Of a stretch of 64,000 nt of DNA, positions 63,864 to 64,000 are shown piece after piece. The stretch spans positions 1 through 64,000 of the forward strand of contig JAXLZA010000019.1 in assembly GCA_046351135.1 (NCBI GenBank), given 5' to 3'. The notes beneath the pieces were generated by a model. The model saw only the letters and a program-made list of their open reading frames with translations, was not told the DNA's origin and did no database searches. Source of the stretch: UBA4427 sp046351135 (GTDB lineage: Bacteria > Myxococcota_A > UBA9160 > UBA4427). Numbering within the stretch: position 1 is the first letter of the stretch; each line of letters starts with the position of its first letter. The translations under genes were made by a program, and so were the position numbers.

Positions 63864-64000
63864 ATGCCCATCCGTTCCCTCGACCACATCGCCATCACCT
63901 GCGCCGACGTCGACGCGACGCTCGACTTCTACAAGCGCGTGCTCGGCGCGACGACGCTCTACGAGGCCGAGTGGCGGGCGGGGAAGATTCCCGTCGTGAT
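63864..64000 (+). CDS. VOC-family protein, 5' part only
   Basis: The gene begins ATG at 63864 and runs off the window edge. The visible 45 residues (MPIRSLDHIAITCADVDATLDFYKRVLGATTLYEAEWRAGKIPVV) are the first beta-alpha-beta unit of a glyoxalase/dioxygenase-fold protein, with the metal-binding histidine H8. The substrate cannot be predicted. Confidence 0.85.
   Translation, partial: MPIRSLDHIAITCADVDATLDFYKRVLGATTLYEAEWRAGKIPVV

Noticed and set aside
63669..63887. Minus-strand ORF before the partial VOC gene
   Set aside because: No motif or ribosome binding site, and it overlaps the start of a clear VOC gene on the other strand.

Overview
This is a GC-rich bacterial chromosome window whose gene content resembles the deltaproteobacterial/Myxococcota or Binatota-type lineages. 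Supporting features are FATP-type acyl-CoA synthetases, CaiB-type CoA transferases, F420-type proteins, a DUF1214 protein, a sulfotransferase, a PEP-CTERM protein and a UGA-decoding selenoprotein. The lineage is inferred from gene content only: the window has no rRNA, tRNA or universal marker gene.

Layout. 1-17.6 kb: the end of a sigma-54 activator, then an alpha-glucan/glucose block. On the minus strand are glycosyltransferase, GH57, a GlcG/HbpS protein and an SMP-30 lactonase. On the plus strand are glucose dehydrogenase, glycogen debranching enzyme, aquaporin-type channel, GMC oxidoreductase, a twin-VOC protein and a GH63-like glucosidase. Together they suggest glucan breakdown to glucose and oxidation through gluconolactone. 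An ECF sigma/anti-sigma pair, a STAS protein and an F420-type nitroreductase-family protein follow.

17.8-27.8 kb: the accessory region. It is an integron gene-cassette array without an integrase in the window (CALIN-like). About eleven attC sites, functional on the minus strand, separate small cassettes that mostly encode unrecognised lipoproteins, exported or membrane proteins. Three attC sequence subfamilies are visible. The array is bounded on its low side by an IS481 relic and contains a decayed IS481 copy with long inverted repeats. It also contains an apparently intact IS110-family element that splits one attC exactly at the inverse core. The 219-nt leader of that IS folds into two loops carrying segments that match the target attC and the element's own ends, which is the signature of a bridge RNA programmed for attC sites.

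27.9-47.9 kb: mixed metabolic and membrane genes. These are nitronate monooxygenase (frame-disrupted), sulfotransferase, TonB-like lipoprotein, MFS transporter, EthD protein, a split membrane-DCC gene, a DUF1214 protein, a PAS histidine kinase, bioA, enoyl-CoA hydratase, a lipocalin-like protein, an MscS channel, a DUF3604 protein and a GST.

48-64 kb: lipid/CoA metabolism. There are two FATP-like acyl-CoA synthetases, an LLM flavin/F420 oxidoreductase, a molybdopterin oxidoreductase, a thiolase-like protein, a CoA transferase, a HAF-repeat PEP-CTERM protein and a secreted HExxH protein. Next comes a two-gene operon of a thioredoxin-fold fusion protein and a UGSC selenoprotein with an in-frame TGA at 62669. 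A NYN-domain protein and a partial VOC protein close the window.
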